The position numbers and the translations under genes are program-made. Below, piece by piece: positions 47,499 to 55,334 of a stretch of DNA of 64,000 nt. Positions within the stretch are counted from its first letter, which is position 1. Each line of letters opens with the position of its first letter. The stretch is from assembly GCF_013364235.1 (NCBI RefSeq), contig NZ_CP054919.1, forward strand, positions 2,086,809-2,150,808, given 5' to 3'. Under the pieces are notes generated by a model that did no database searches, was not told the origin of the DNA, and saw only the letters and a program-made list of their open reading frames with translations. This DNA is from Kitasatospora sp. NA04385 (GTDB lineage: Bacteria; Actinomycetota; Actinomycetes; Streptomycetales; Streptomycetaceae).

Positions 47499-48380
47499 GT
47501 GCACGTCCCGCGCCCCGCCGTCCACCTGGCGGCCGGACTGCTCCTGCTCGGCACCGCCGCGTCCGGCTGCTCCGGCGGCGGCGACGATCCGCCGTTCGAC
47601 AGCCTGCCGGTCAAGGTCGGCTTCAAGACCGACCGGCCCGGCATGTCCGAGTTCACCGACAAGGGCGTGTACGACGGCTTCGAGCCGCACCTGACCATGA
47701 AGGTGCTCGGCTCCCGCAAGCTCGACTACACCTCGCTGACGGTGACCACCGCCAACTGGGAGGACGCCCTCACCGACGGCAAGGCCAACCACAACAAGGT
47801 CGACCTGGTGGTCGCCGACGTCTCCGAGCGCGACAGCCTCAAGCGGGACTACGACCTGGCCGGCCCCTACCTGCAGACCCCGCTGGGCGTGCTGCTGAAG
47901 GCCGGCGACACCCGGGCGGTCGCCAAGTCCGAGGACCTGAAGCCGCTGCGGGTGTGCGTCACCGGCGGCACCACCGCCGAGGCGCAGCTCAAGGACATCG
48001 GTCCCCGGGTGACCGTCACCGGCACCGACCTGCGGGAGTGCCTGGCCCGGGTCGACGACGACACCGCGGACGCCGTGCTCTCCGACTACCTGGTGCTGCA
48101 GGGCGTGGCCGCCAACTCGGGCGGTGGCGGGCAGCGCGCCTACCGGGTGGCCCGGGACGCCCACATCGGCAAGACCCAGTTCCTGATGATGGTGCTGCCG
48201 AAGGGGCACCGGAAGGCCTGCGAGCTGCTGCGCGGGGCCATCAACGACTACCTGCAGGACCCGGACTGGATGAACGCCCTGCGCACGTCCTTCGGCTTCG
48301 GCCCGGACTTCACCGACAAGGAGCTGCGCGACACCTTCAAGCCGGTCACCACCTCCGCCGGGGACCGCTGCTCGGCCTGA
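47499..48380 (+). CDS. Extracellular solute-binding lipoprotein
   Basis: 293 residues from GTG 47499 (GGAG upstream). A type II signal peptide with lipobox TAASGC places the lipidated Cys at residue 24. VKVGFKTDRPGMSEFTDKGV then YDGFEPHL and VTGTDLRECLARVDDDTADAVLSD match family-3 (amino-acid-type) periplasmic binding proteins. No ABC permease or ATPase is encoded nearby, so it may act as a sensor for the membrane protein before it (9 bp gap). It converges on macR. Confidence 0.85.
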   Translation: MHVPRPAVHLAAGLLLLGTAASGCSGGGDDPPFDSLPVKVGFKTDRPGMSEFTDKGVYDGFEPHLTMKVLGSRKLDYTSLTVTTANWEDALTDGKANHNKVDLVVADVSERDSLKRDYDLAGPYLQTPLGVLLKAGDTRAVAKSEDLKPLRVCVTGGTTAEAQLKDIGPRVTVTGTDLRECLARVDDDTADAVLSDYLVLQGVAANSGGGGQRAYRVARDAHIGKTQFLMMVLPKGHRKACELLRGAINDYLQDPDWMNALRTSFGFGPDFTDKELRDTFKPVTTSAGDRCSA

Positions 48381-48393
48381 ACCCCGGTGGCGC

Positions 48394-49065
48394 TCAGCCC
48401 AGTTCCTCGTCCAGCCCCCGTTCGATCGCGTACCGGACCAGCTCGACCCGGTTGTGCAGCTGCAGCTTGCCCAGGGTGTTCTGGACGTGGTTCTGCACGG
48501 TGCGGTGCGAGAGCACCAGGCGGTCGGCGATCTGCCGGTAGGACAGGCCCTTGGCGACCAGCCGCAGCACCTCGGTCTCCCGCGGGGTCAGCTGCGGGGC
48601 GGCGGGCTCGGCGGGGGTGCCCGGCTCGGAGGCCAGCCGGCGGAACTCGCCCAGCACCAGGCCGGCCAGGCCGGGGGTGAACACCGGGTCGCCGACGGCG
48701 GTGCGGCGCACCGCGTCGAGCAGTTCCTCCCGGCCGGCCGACTTCACCAGGTAGCCGGTCGCCCCGGACTTCACCGCCTCCAGCACGTCGGCGTGCTCGC
48801 CGCTGGCGGAGAGCACCAGCACCCGCACCGCCGGGTCGGCGGCCACCACCCGGCGGCACACCTCGGCACCGGACAGCGCGGGCAGGTTGAGGTCCAGCAC
48901 CACCACCTGGGGGGTGCTGGCCCGGGCCCGGCGCACCGCCTCCTCGCCGTCCCCCGCGGTGGCGACCACGGCGAACCCGGCCTCCGCCAAGTCCCGGGCC
49001 ACCCCGTCGCGCCACATCGGGTGGTCGTCCACCACCATCACGCGCACCGGCTGCTCAGTCGTCAT
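48394..49065 (-). CDS. macR: Response regulator MacR (NarL/LuxR family)
   Basis: 223 residues from ATG 49065 (GAGGAG five nt upstream); the GTG at 49071 is less likely. The receiver domain has VMVVDDHPMWRDGVARDL, VVLDLNLPALSG (phospho-Asp) and VLVLSASG. The C-terminal LuxR HTH is LTPRETEVLRLVAKGLSYRQ followed by IADRLVLSHRTVQNHVQ. It matches MacR of S. coelicolor in its start and context. MacRS controls membrane-protein genes linked to development and actinorhodin output. It overlaps macS by 11 nt. Confidence 0.88.
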   Translation of the reverse strand: MTTEQPVRVMVVDDHPMWRDGVARDLAEAGFAVVATAGDGEEAVRRARASTPQVVVLDLNLPALSGAEVCRRVVAADPAVRVLVLSASGEHADVLEAVKSGATGYLVKSAGREELLDAVRRTAVGDPVFTPGLAGLVLGEFRRLASEPGTPAEPAAPQLTPRETEVLRLVAKGLSYRQIADRLVLSHRTVQNHVQNTLGKLQLHNRVELVRYAIERGLDEELG

Positions 49066-50293
49066 GCCCACTCCTCGGCCACCGCAGTTCCACCTCGACG
49101 CCCTCCCCGGGCGCCGAGTACAGCTCGGCGCTGCCGCCGAGGTCGAGCATCCGGCCGCGGATCGACTGGGCGACCCCGAGCCGGCCGTCCCGCTGCGCCT
49201 CGGCGAGCCGCCCGGCCGGGAAGCCGGGGCCGTCGTCGCGCACCGACACGGTGACCGCCTCCGGCTCGTCCTCGACCAGGATCCAGGCCCGGGCCGACTC
49301 CCCCGCGTGCCGGCGGACGTTGTCGAGCGCGGCGGCGACCGCGGCGGCCAGTTCGGCGGCGGCCGCGGCGGGCAGCAGGACGGGCGTGGCGGGCGCGGCG
49401 ACGGTGATCCGCTCGTCGGCGTGCCGGGAGACCAGCGGACGCAGGTCCTGCTCGCCGTCCGGCTCGGCCGGCTCGGGCAGCCGGCCGCCGGTCATCAGGG
49501 CCCGCAGCGCGCGCTCCTGCTCGCCCGCCAGGCGGCCGAGTTCGGCGGTGTCGCCCTGCTGGCGGTGCACCAGGGCGAGCACCTGGAGCACCCCGTCGTG
49601 GATGTCCCGGGAGAGGCGTTCGCGCTCCCGGGTGGCGGCCTCCACCTGGAGCGCCCGGGTGAGCACCGCCTCGCTGGCCCGGGCCAGTTCGATCACGTAG
49701 CCGATGGCGCAGCCGGCCACCAGCAGCAGCACGATGTTGTGCAGGTTGTCGGGGCTGACCCCGCCGTGCCCGAGGATGTTGGCCGCGCCGATCACCGCCC
49801 CGGCGAACGCGGCCGCCCGCCAGCCGCCCCGGCCGGCGAAGCCCAGCACGGTGCCGGCCGCCCAGATGGTCGGCAGGGTGGGCGCGCCCGCGTGGATCCG
49901 GGCCGGGGTGTCGATGATCCCGCTCATCACGATGCCGGTCACCGCGACCGTCAGGTCGGTGCCCAGCACCGGCCAGGTGCACCGCTGCGGCCCGGCGAAC
50001 GCCCGGGTGGAGGCCAGCGTCCACAGGCTCAGCGCGCCCAGGAAGATCCAGCCGGAGACCGGGTGCAGGAACTCCCGGTACGCGGTGAGGTAGCGCAGCA
50101 CCGCGTACGCCAGGGCGAGCACCCGGAAGTACCCGATGGCGCGCCACAGCGGCAGCTCCACCGACATCCCGCCGGCCACCACGGACGCCGCCAGCCCGGC
50201 CGGCGCCGGCCGGCCGGCCCCCTGCGGCGCGCGGCGCGCGGCCGCGGCGGGTCCGCGGTCCTCCGCCACCCCGACGGGTCTGTGGTCCTCCAC
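49055..50293 (-). CDS. macS: Sensor histidine kinase MacS
   Basis: 412 residues from GTG 50293. Five to six membrane helices (about 50-210) form the sensor. The phospho-acceptor His is in RERLSRDIHDGVLQVLALV. The HATPase domain has ALDNVRRHAGESARAW, RDDGPGFPAGRL and GRLGVAQSIRGRM. It is the MacS-type kinase of the MacRS pair. It lies between the acyltransferase and macR on the same strand; signal unknown. Confidence 0.88.
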   Translation of the reverse strand: MEDHRPVGVAEDRGPAAAARRAPQGAGRPAPAGLAASVVAGGMSVELPLWRAIGYFRVLALAYAVLRYLTAYREFLHPVSGWIFLGALSLWTLASTRAFAGPQRCTWPVLGTDLTVAVTGIVMSGIIDTPARIHAGAPTLPTIWAAGTVLGFAGRGGWRAAAFAGAVIGAANILGHGGVSPDNLHNIVLLLVAGCAIGYVIELARASEAVLTRALQVEAATRERERLSRDIHDGVLQVLALVHRQQGDTAELGRLAGEQERALRALMTGGRLPEPAEPDGEQDLRPLVSRHADERITVAAPATPVLLPAAAAAELAAAVAAALDNVRRHAGESARAWILVEDEPEAVTVSVRDDGPGFPAGRLAEAQRDGRLGVAQSIRGRMLDLGGSAELYSAPGEGVEVELRWPRSGHDD

Positions 50294-50319
50294 CAGCCAA
50301 GCCCCCCTGTGACGGGCCG

Positions 50320-51180
50320 TCAGGCCCCGGCGTCCTTCGGCCCGTCCGCAGCCTTCTTCTCCTCGGCCTTCTTCTCGTCGGCCGTCTGCTCCTCGGCCTT
50401 CTTCTCCTCGGCCCCGGCCTCCGCCTTGGCGGCCTCCGCCTCGGCCTTCTCGGCCTTCTGCTGGGCCTTGCGGTCGGCGTCCGCGGCCTTCTTCTCCTCG
50501 GCGAGCTGCCGCTTGGCGGCGGTCGCGTAGATGTCCACGTACTCCTGGCCGGACAGCCGCATGATCTCGTACATCACCTCGTCGGTGACCGAGCGCAGGA
50601 TGAACCTGTCGTTCTCCATGCCCTGGTAGCGGGAGAAGTCCAGCGGGCGGCCGATCCGGATGCCGGGCCGGACGCCGAAGTTGGGCATCACCTGGCCGGG
50701 CGGCTGCACCTTCTCGGTGTCGATCATCGCGACCGGGATCACCGGCGCGCCGGTGGCCAGCGCGACCCGGGCCAGGCCGCCGACCTTGCCGCGGTACAAC
50801 TTGCCGTCGGGCGAGCGGGTGCCCTCCGGGTAGACGCCGAAGATCTCGCCCCGCTCGACCACCGCGATGCCGCTGCGGATCGCCGCCTCACCGGCGCCGC
50901 GGGCGCCCGAGCGGTCCACCGGCAGCTGGCCGACGCCCTTGAAGAACGCGGCGGTCAGCCGGCCCTTGATGCCGGGCGTGGTGAAGTACTCGGCCTTCGC
51001 GATGAAGGTCACCCGGCGCTTGAGCAGCGCCGGCAGGAAGAACGAGTCGGAGAACGAAAGGTGGTTGCTGGCGAGGATGGCCGGACCCTCGTCCGGAATG
51101 TTCTCCTCGCCCTCCATCCACGGCCGGAAGAAGATCCGCAGCAGCGGCGCGACGATCATCTTCATCAGTCGGTAGAACAA
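50320..51180 (-). CDS. 1-acyl-sn-glycerol-3-phosphate acyltransferase
   Basis: 286 residues from TTG 51180 (GGAGG six nt upstream; longer open frame upstream lacks a ribosome site). Motif I SNHLSFSDS, RRVTFIAKAEYF, motif III YPEGTRSPDGKLYRGKVG and IPVAMIDTEK are PlsC motifs. It adds the second acyl chain to lysophosphatidate at the membrane. The last 60 residues are a Lys/Glu/Ala-rich, probably helical tail (AEEKKAADADRKAQQKAEKA) not required in the family. Confidence 0.9.
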   Translation of the reverse strand: MFYRLMKMIVAPLLRIFFRPWMEGEENIPDEGPAILASNHLSFSDSFFLPALLKRRVTFIAKAEYFTTPGIKGRLTAAFFKGVGQLPVDRSGARGAGEAAIRSGIAVVERGEIFGVYPEGTRSPDGKLYRGKVGGLARVALATGAPVIPVAMIDTEKVQPPGQVMPNFGVRPGIRIGRPLDFSRYQGMENDRFILRSVTDEVMYEIMRLSGQEYVDIYATAAKRQLAEEKKAADADRKAQQKAEKAEAEAAKAEAGAEEKKAEEQTADEKKAEEKKAADGPKDAGA

Positions 51181-51341
51181 CCGGAGCCTCCTGTGGTGCG
51201 GACCGGACGATCCTAATGCCCCCGTCTGCCGCCCGGTGCACCGGCGAACCGTCCGTCCGCGCACCGGGCCCCTGTACGGGGCATCCCGCCCGTGGGACCA
51301 TCGAGCCACCCTCACCCTGCCCGCACCTCCAGGAGTGCCGC

Positions 51342-52121
51342 ATGCCGCTGCTGCCGGGAGCCGAGCCGTACCGCCGAGCGGGCGGTCCGGTCGGTGTGCT
51401 GCTGATTCACGGTTTCACCGGTTCGCCCCAGTCCATGCGCCCGTGGGCCGAACACCTCGCCGAGGCCGGCCTGGCCGTCTCCGTCCCGCTGCTGCCCGGC
51501 CACGGCACCCGCTGGCAGGACCTCCAGCCCACCCGCTGGGAGGACTGGTACGCCACCGTCGAGACCGCCTTCGAGGAGCTCGCCGCCGAGTGCGAGCAGG
51601 TCTTCGTCTGCGCGCTCTCGATGGGCGGCTCGCTGGCCCTGCGGCTCGCCGCGCGGCACGGCGGCCGCGTCCGCGGACTGGTGCTCGTCAACCCGTCGGT
51701 GCGTTCCGACAACCCCGCGACGGTGTTTCTCCCACTGGTGCGCCACCTGCTCCCGTCCCTCCCCGGCGTGGCGGGCGACATCGCCCTGCCCGGCGCCGGC
51801 GAGGTCGGCTACGACCGCGTCCCGCTGCACGCCGCCTGGTCGCTGGCCCGGCTGTGGAGGGACGTCCAGGCGGGAATGCCGGCGGTCACCCAGCCGGTTC
51901 TGCTGATGCACAGTCCGCAGGACCACGTGGTCTCGCCGCGCAACTCGGCCATGGTGCTCGCCCGGATATCCTCGACCGATGTGACGGAGCTGCCGCTGGA
52001 GCGCAGCTTCCACGTGGCCACGCTGGACCACGACGCCGGTCTGGTCTTCGGGGCGAGCCTCGACTTCGTCCGGCGGCTGGCCCCGGCAGCGGCGGTCGAC
52101 GCCGGGAACAACTCGGGCTGA
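51342..52121 (+). CDS. Alpha/beta hydrolase, carboxylesterase-like
   Basis: 259 residues from ATG 51342 (AGGAG six nt upstream). VGVLLIHGFTGSPQSMRPWA (oxyanion HG), PLLPGHGTRWQDL, VCALSMGGSLALRLA (nucleophile Ser), LLMHSPQDHVVSP (Asp) and LERSFHVATLDHD (His) complete the triad. It resembles monoacylglycerol lipase or Est30-type carboxylesterases. It is divergent from the acyltransferase, so both may share promoters and act on lipids, which is inference. Confidence 0.9.
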   Translation: MPLLPGAEPYRRAGGPVGVLLIHGFTGSPQSMRPWAEHLAEAGLAVSVPLLPGHGTRWQDLQPTRWEDWYATVETAFEELAAECEQVFVCALSMGGSLALRLAARHGGRVRGLVLVNPSVRSDNPATVFLPLVRHLLPSLPGVAGDIALPGAGEVGYDRVPLHAAWSLARLWRDVQAGMPAVTQPVLLMHSPQDHVVSPRNSAMVLARISSTDVTELPLERSFHVATLDHDAGLVFGASLDFVRRLAPAAAVDAGNNSG

Positions 52122-52131
52122 AAGGCCGAAT

Positions 52132-52758
52132 GTGAACGAGACCAGCAAGGCGAACGACGACGAGGACCTGCCCCGCGAGGACGCCGGGGCGCCCGGGCCG
52201 GCGGCCGCCGAGACCGCCGGGGCCGACTCCGCGCCCGCGGCCGCGCCGCGCCGTCCCGCCGCGGGCAGCCAGGCCGAGCAGGACGCGATCTTCGCCGCGC
52301 TGGTCGCCCAGTTCGACGACCCCGTCGACCTCACCGATCCGGCCTGGCCCGAGGTGGAGAACCTGCGGGCGCGCACCGAGCGGGAGCAGCACCCCCGCCC
52401 GACCGCGCCCACCACGACCAACGGCGGCCTGGGCGACTTCACCCCGCGTCCGGTCCCCCGTCCGGGCGACGGGCCGCGCGACTACGCTCCCGCCGAGGAC
52501 CCGGACGAGGGCCACTTCGTGCCGCCGGAGCCCCCGCCGCTGCCCGCCGCCGACACCACCGCCAAGTTCGCCTGGCTGGCCGTGCTGGGCGGTCCCGCGC
52601 TGCTGCTGTTCGACGCCGTGGTCTGGCACGAGGTCTCCGGCTGGCCGGCCTGGGTCGGGCTGCTGTCCTTCCTCGGCGGCTTCGGCACCCTGGTCGCCCG
52701 GATGAAGGACCGCGACGAGGACGAGCCGGAGGACCCGAACGGCGGCGCCGTCGTCTGA
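52132..52758 (+). CDS. Conserved acidic membrane protein of unknown function
   Basis: 208 residues from GTG 52132. The first 125 residues are acidic and Pro/Ala-rich (disordered), with a short conserved-looking segment QAEQDAIFAALVAQFDDPVD. Two membrane helices (about 143-162 and 170-188) are followed by a short acidic tail (KDRDEDEPEDPNG). I do not recognise the family. It starts 10 bp after the hydrolase and is probably co-transcribed. Confidence 0.75.
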   Translation: MNETSKANDDEDLPREDAGAPGPAAAETAGADSAPAAAPRRPAAGSQAEQDAIFAALVAQFDDPVDLTDPAWPEVENLRARTEREQHPRPTAPTTTNGGLGDFTPRPVPRPGDGPRDYAPAEDPDEGHFVPPEPPPLPAADTTAKFAWLAVLGGPALLLFDAVVWHEVSGWPAWVGLLSFLGGFGTLVARMKDRDEDEPEDPNGGAVV

Positions 52759-52762
52759 ACGA

Positions 52763-52813
52763 CCGGGCCCCGGCCGGGGGTCGGCCGTCCGCCCCGCCCC
52801 CGGCCCGGCCGGG
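52763..52813. terminator. Possible terminator between convergent genes
   Basis: An imperfect GC-rich inverted repeat fills the 61-bp gap between the unknown membrane protein gene and the EEP-family gene; pairing is not perfect. Confidence 0.35.
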
Positions 52814-52819
52814 CTCGGT

Positions 52820-53596
52820 TCACTCCGCCGCGGTGCGCTCCGGCGCGGGGATCCGCAGCGTCGCCAGCACCGGCAGGTGGTCGGTGGCGGCGTGCAGGTC
52901 CGCCTCGCTGACGCCCGGCAGCGGGTAGGGCACGCCGCAGCCCAGCACCTCGACGTCCGGCGTGACGAACACCCCGTCGATCCGCTGGTAGGGCTGCTTC
53001 GGCACCGAGGTGTACGTCCCGCCCCAGGGCGCCTTGGCGTGCGCGTCGGTCAGCTCGGCCGCGAGCGCGCGCCAACCCGGGCCCTCGGGCGGCTCGTTGA
53101 AGTCTCCGGCGATCACGCCCAGCTCCCCCGGCCGCAGTTGGCCCCGCAGCAGGTCGAACTGCCTCAGCCGCTCGGCCGGTTCGAGGCTCAGGTGGCAGCT
53201 GGTCACCGAGAACGGCCGGCTCCCGCCGATCCGCAGCAGGGCGCTCGCGAACCCGCGCGCGTGCAGCCCGCGGGTCTTCGGCAGCAGCACGTCCCGCAGC
53301 TCCAGCAGGTCCACCCGCAGGTTGCCCAGCAGCAGCGGCCCCGCCGCCACCCGCCCGCCCCCGGCCAGGATCACCAGGCCCGTCCGGTGCGCCAGCCAGG
53401 CCGCCGCCTTCTCGGTCTTCCAGTACCGGGGCGACTCCTGCACGCAGACCACGTCCGGCTCGCAGGCCCGGATCACCCGGGCCACCGCGGCCCGGTCGTC
53501 CCGCAGCGACCGCACGTTGTAGCTCAGCACCCGCACCCGCCGTGCGCCGTCCGGCTCCGCCCCGGACGACGCCGGCGCAACCTCAGTGTCCGTCAC
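52820..53596 (-). CDS. Endonuclease/exonuclease/phosphatase-family protein
   Basis: 258 residues from GTG 53596 (no clear Shine-Dalgarno, so the start is uncertain). VRVLSYNVRSL (Asn), DVVCVQESPRYW (metal Glu), TSCHLSLEPAERL, GVIAGDFNEPPEGP (Asp, Asn) and AATDHLPVLATLR (Asp-His) are the EEP-fold catalytic residues, all present. Substrate could be nucleic acid, a phosphoester lipid or a nucleotide; not distinguishable here. No signal peptide. Confidence 0.88.
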   Translation of the reverse strand: MTDTEVAPASSGAEPDGARRVRVLSYNVRSLRDDRAAVARVIRACEPDVVCVQESPRYWKTEKAAAWLAHRTGLVILAGGGRVAAGPLLLGNLRVDLLELRDVLLPKTRGLHARGFASALLRIGGSRPFSVTSCHLSLEPAERLRQFDLLRGQLRPGELGVIAGDFNEPPEGPGWRALAAELTDAHAKAPWGGTYTSVPKQPYQRIDGVFVTPDVEVLGCGVPYPLPGVSEADLHAATDHLPVLATLRIPAPERTAAE

Positions 53597-53697
53597 CTGA
53601 CCGACAGTAACAGGCGGCGCCGGGTGGATGGTTGCGGAAACGTGCGGACACCGGGCGCGAAGCGTGCACCCGGCACCGCGGCCCGGCGGCGGACGCC

Positions 53698-53745
53698 GCA
53701 GGGCCGCGGCGGGGGCGGTGGTCCGCCCTCCCGCCGCGGCCCTGC
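53698..53745 (-). terminator. Terminator of glk
   Basis: A perfect 16-bp stem (53698-53713 with 53730-53745) with a nested loop hairpin lies 21 nt after the glk stop. Confidence 0.8.
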
Positions 53746-53766
53746 CGCGCGTTCCGGTGCCGGGGG

Positions 53767-54708
53767 CTAGATGCGGGCCAGGTCGGCCGCGCCCGCGATG
53801 CCCGCGGCCGAACCCATCGACGCCAGCACCACGTTGGCGCGGGGCCGGGCCGGGCCGCCGGTCAGGTACTGCTGGAAGCTCGCCGTGACCGGGTCGAGCA
53901 GCAGGTGGCCGGAGTCGGAGACGCCGCCGCCGAGGACGAAGACGCCCGGGTCGAACAGGGCGGCGAGGTCGGCCATGCCGCGGCCGAGCCAGTCGGCGAG
54001 TTCCGCGTAGCAGGACAGCGCCAGCGCGTCGCCCTCCTCGGCGGCCTCGGTGATGTGGATGCCGCGGATCGTCTCGGCGACGCCGTCGTTGAGTTCGAGC
54101 ATCCGCTTGCCGGCGATCGGGTCGGCGGCGGCGCGCTCGCGGCCGTAGCGGCGCAGCGCGCGGCCGGAGCCGTACTGCTCCCAGCAGCCGTGGCCGCCGC
54201 AGCCGCACTCCAGGCCGTCGGGGACCATGTTCAGGTGGCCGATCTCGCCGGCCACGCCGAACCGGCCGCGGTGCAGCCGGCCGTCGAGGACGATGCCGCC
54301 GCCGAGGCCGGTGCCGACGGTGATCAGGACCATGTCCTCGTACGCGGCGGCGGCGCCGAACCGGAACTCGGCCCAGGCGGCGCAGTTGGCGTCGTTCTCG
54401 ACGACGGTCTCCAGGCCGGTGAGTTCCTCGACCCGCTGCTTGAGGGGCTCGTTCTCCCAGGCGATGTTGGGCGCCATCAGGACGGTGGAGCGGTCCCGGC
54501 TGACGAACCCGGGCGCGCCGACGCCGACCGCGGTGACGTCGGGGTACTGCTCCTTCAACTCCCGTACGCCCTGGGCGATGGCGTCGACCGCCCACTGGGG
54601 GTCGGCCGGGGTCGGCACCCGGGTCTTGGCCAGAATCTCGCCGGACTCGTCGACCACGCCTGCTGCGATCTTGGTACCGCCGACGTCCACGCCGATGGTC
54701 AGAGCCAT
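53767..54708 (-). CDS. glk: Glucokinase, ROK family
   Basis: 313 residues. ATP-binding LTIGVDVGGTKIAAGVVDE, VENDANCAAWAEF (catalytic Asp), GTGLGGGIVLDGRL, and HLNMVPDGLECGCGGHGCWE with the ROK zinc-binding CxCGxxGCxE. No N-terminal HTH, so it is a kinase, not a repressor. In S. coelicolor the homologue GlkA is central to glucose repression. Transcription starts in an A/T-rich 196-bp leader with an 8-bp inverted repeat. Confidence 0.95.
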   Translation of the reverse strand: MALTIGVDVGGTKIAAGVVDESGEILAKTRVPTPADPQWAVDAIAQGVRELKEQYPDVTAVGVGAPGFVSRDRSTVLMAPNIAWENEPLKQRVEELTGLETVVENDANCAAWAEFRFGAAAAYEDMVLITVGTGLGGGIVLDGRLHRGRFGVAGEIGHLNMVPDGLECGCGGHGCWEQYGSGRALRRYGRERAAADPIAGKRMLELNDGVAETIRGIHITEAAEEGDALALSCYAELADWLGRGMADLAALFDPGVFVLGGGVSDSGHLLLDPVTASFQQYLTGGPARPRANVVLASMGSAAGIAGAADLARI

Positions 54709-54904
54709 GTGTCCCTCAGCTATTCACTCGTTCCCGCTCAGCGGAACCGTACCCGCTGAGGGGCACCCACGTATACAGCCTGGCGTACATTATTCGAAGG
54801 CAATTCCAGACCCATTGGTCATGGTGCCTTCAGAAGTCATACCAACGGTACCGGTGAGTAGTTGGCCGGAAGCGCAGCGCGACCGCGCCGTTCGGCCGGA
54901 TTGA
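54709..54904 (-). promoter_or_regulatory. glk promoter and leader
   Basis: This 196-bp gap is one of the most A/T-rich in the window (54770-54880). It holds a perfect 8-bp inverted repeat CTCAGCGG/CCGCTGAG (54737-54744 and 54753-54760), 29-52 nt upstream of the glk start. Boxes at -35/-10 are not certain. Confidence 0.5.
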
Positions 54905-55261
54905 TTACTTGTCGGACGCCTCGGCAGGTCCGTCCAGGTCCACCCGCTCGGTCTCGGCGTGTTGGGGCGCGGACCAGTTCCGCTCGTGCCCGGCGACGGC
55001 GGCCCGGTAGGCGGCCAGCAGTTCGCCGCCGGCGGCGGCGAGGTGGCCGTACACCTCGGGGTTGGACTCGCGCAGCCGGCCGCCGACCTCCACGGCCTTG
55101 GCGCCCAGCGCGGTGGCGAACCGGCGCACCTCCTCGACCAGCGGCGCGAACTCCCCCGCCCCGTCCGGCCGTTCGGCGCCCTGCCCGGACCCCTGCTCCC
55201 CGTCCTGCTGCTGCCCCTGCTGCCGTTCCCGCCGCTGTTCCTGCTGCTGCTCGGTGCTCAC
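54905..55261 (-). CDS. Small Gln-rich protein of unknown function (DUF5304-like)
   Basis: 118 residues from GTG 55261 (GAGGAG seven nt upstream). The N-terminus is Gln/Arg/Gly-rich (TEQQQEQRRERQQGQQQ). A helical part (FAPLVEEVRRFATALGAKAV and YGHLAAAGGELLAAYRAAVA) follows and the C-terminus is acidic. In streptomycetes a similar small gene between glk and the ArsA-like gene is annotated DUF5304; I am not certain of the match. Function unknown. Confidence 0.65.
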   Translation of the reverse strand: MSTEQQQEQRRERQQGQQQDGEQGSGQGAERPDGAGEFAPLVEEVRRFATALGAKAVEVGGRLRESNPEVYGHLAAAGGELLAAYRAAVAGHERNWSAPQHAETERVDLDGPAEASDK

Positions 55262-55334
55262 CGCGCCACTCCTCATCCGTCCGTCCGTCCGGCCGTGCCG
55301 GCTGCCCGTGCGCCCCTGCTGCCGTGCGCCCCGG

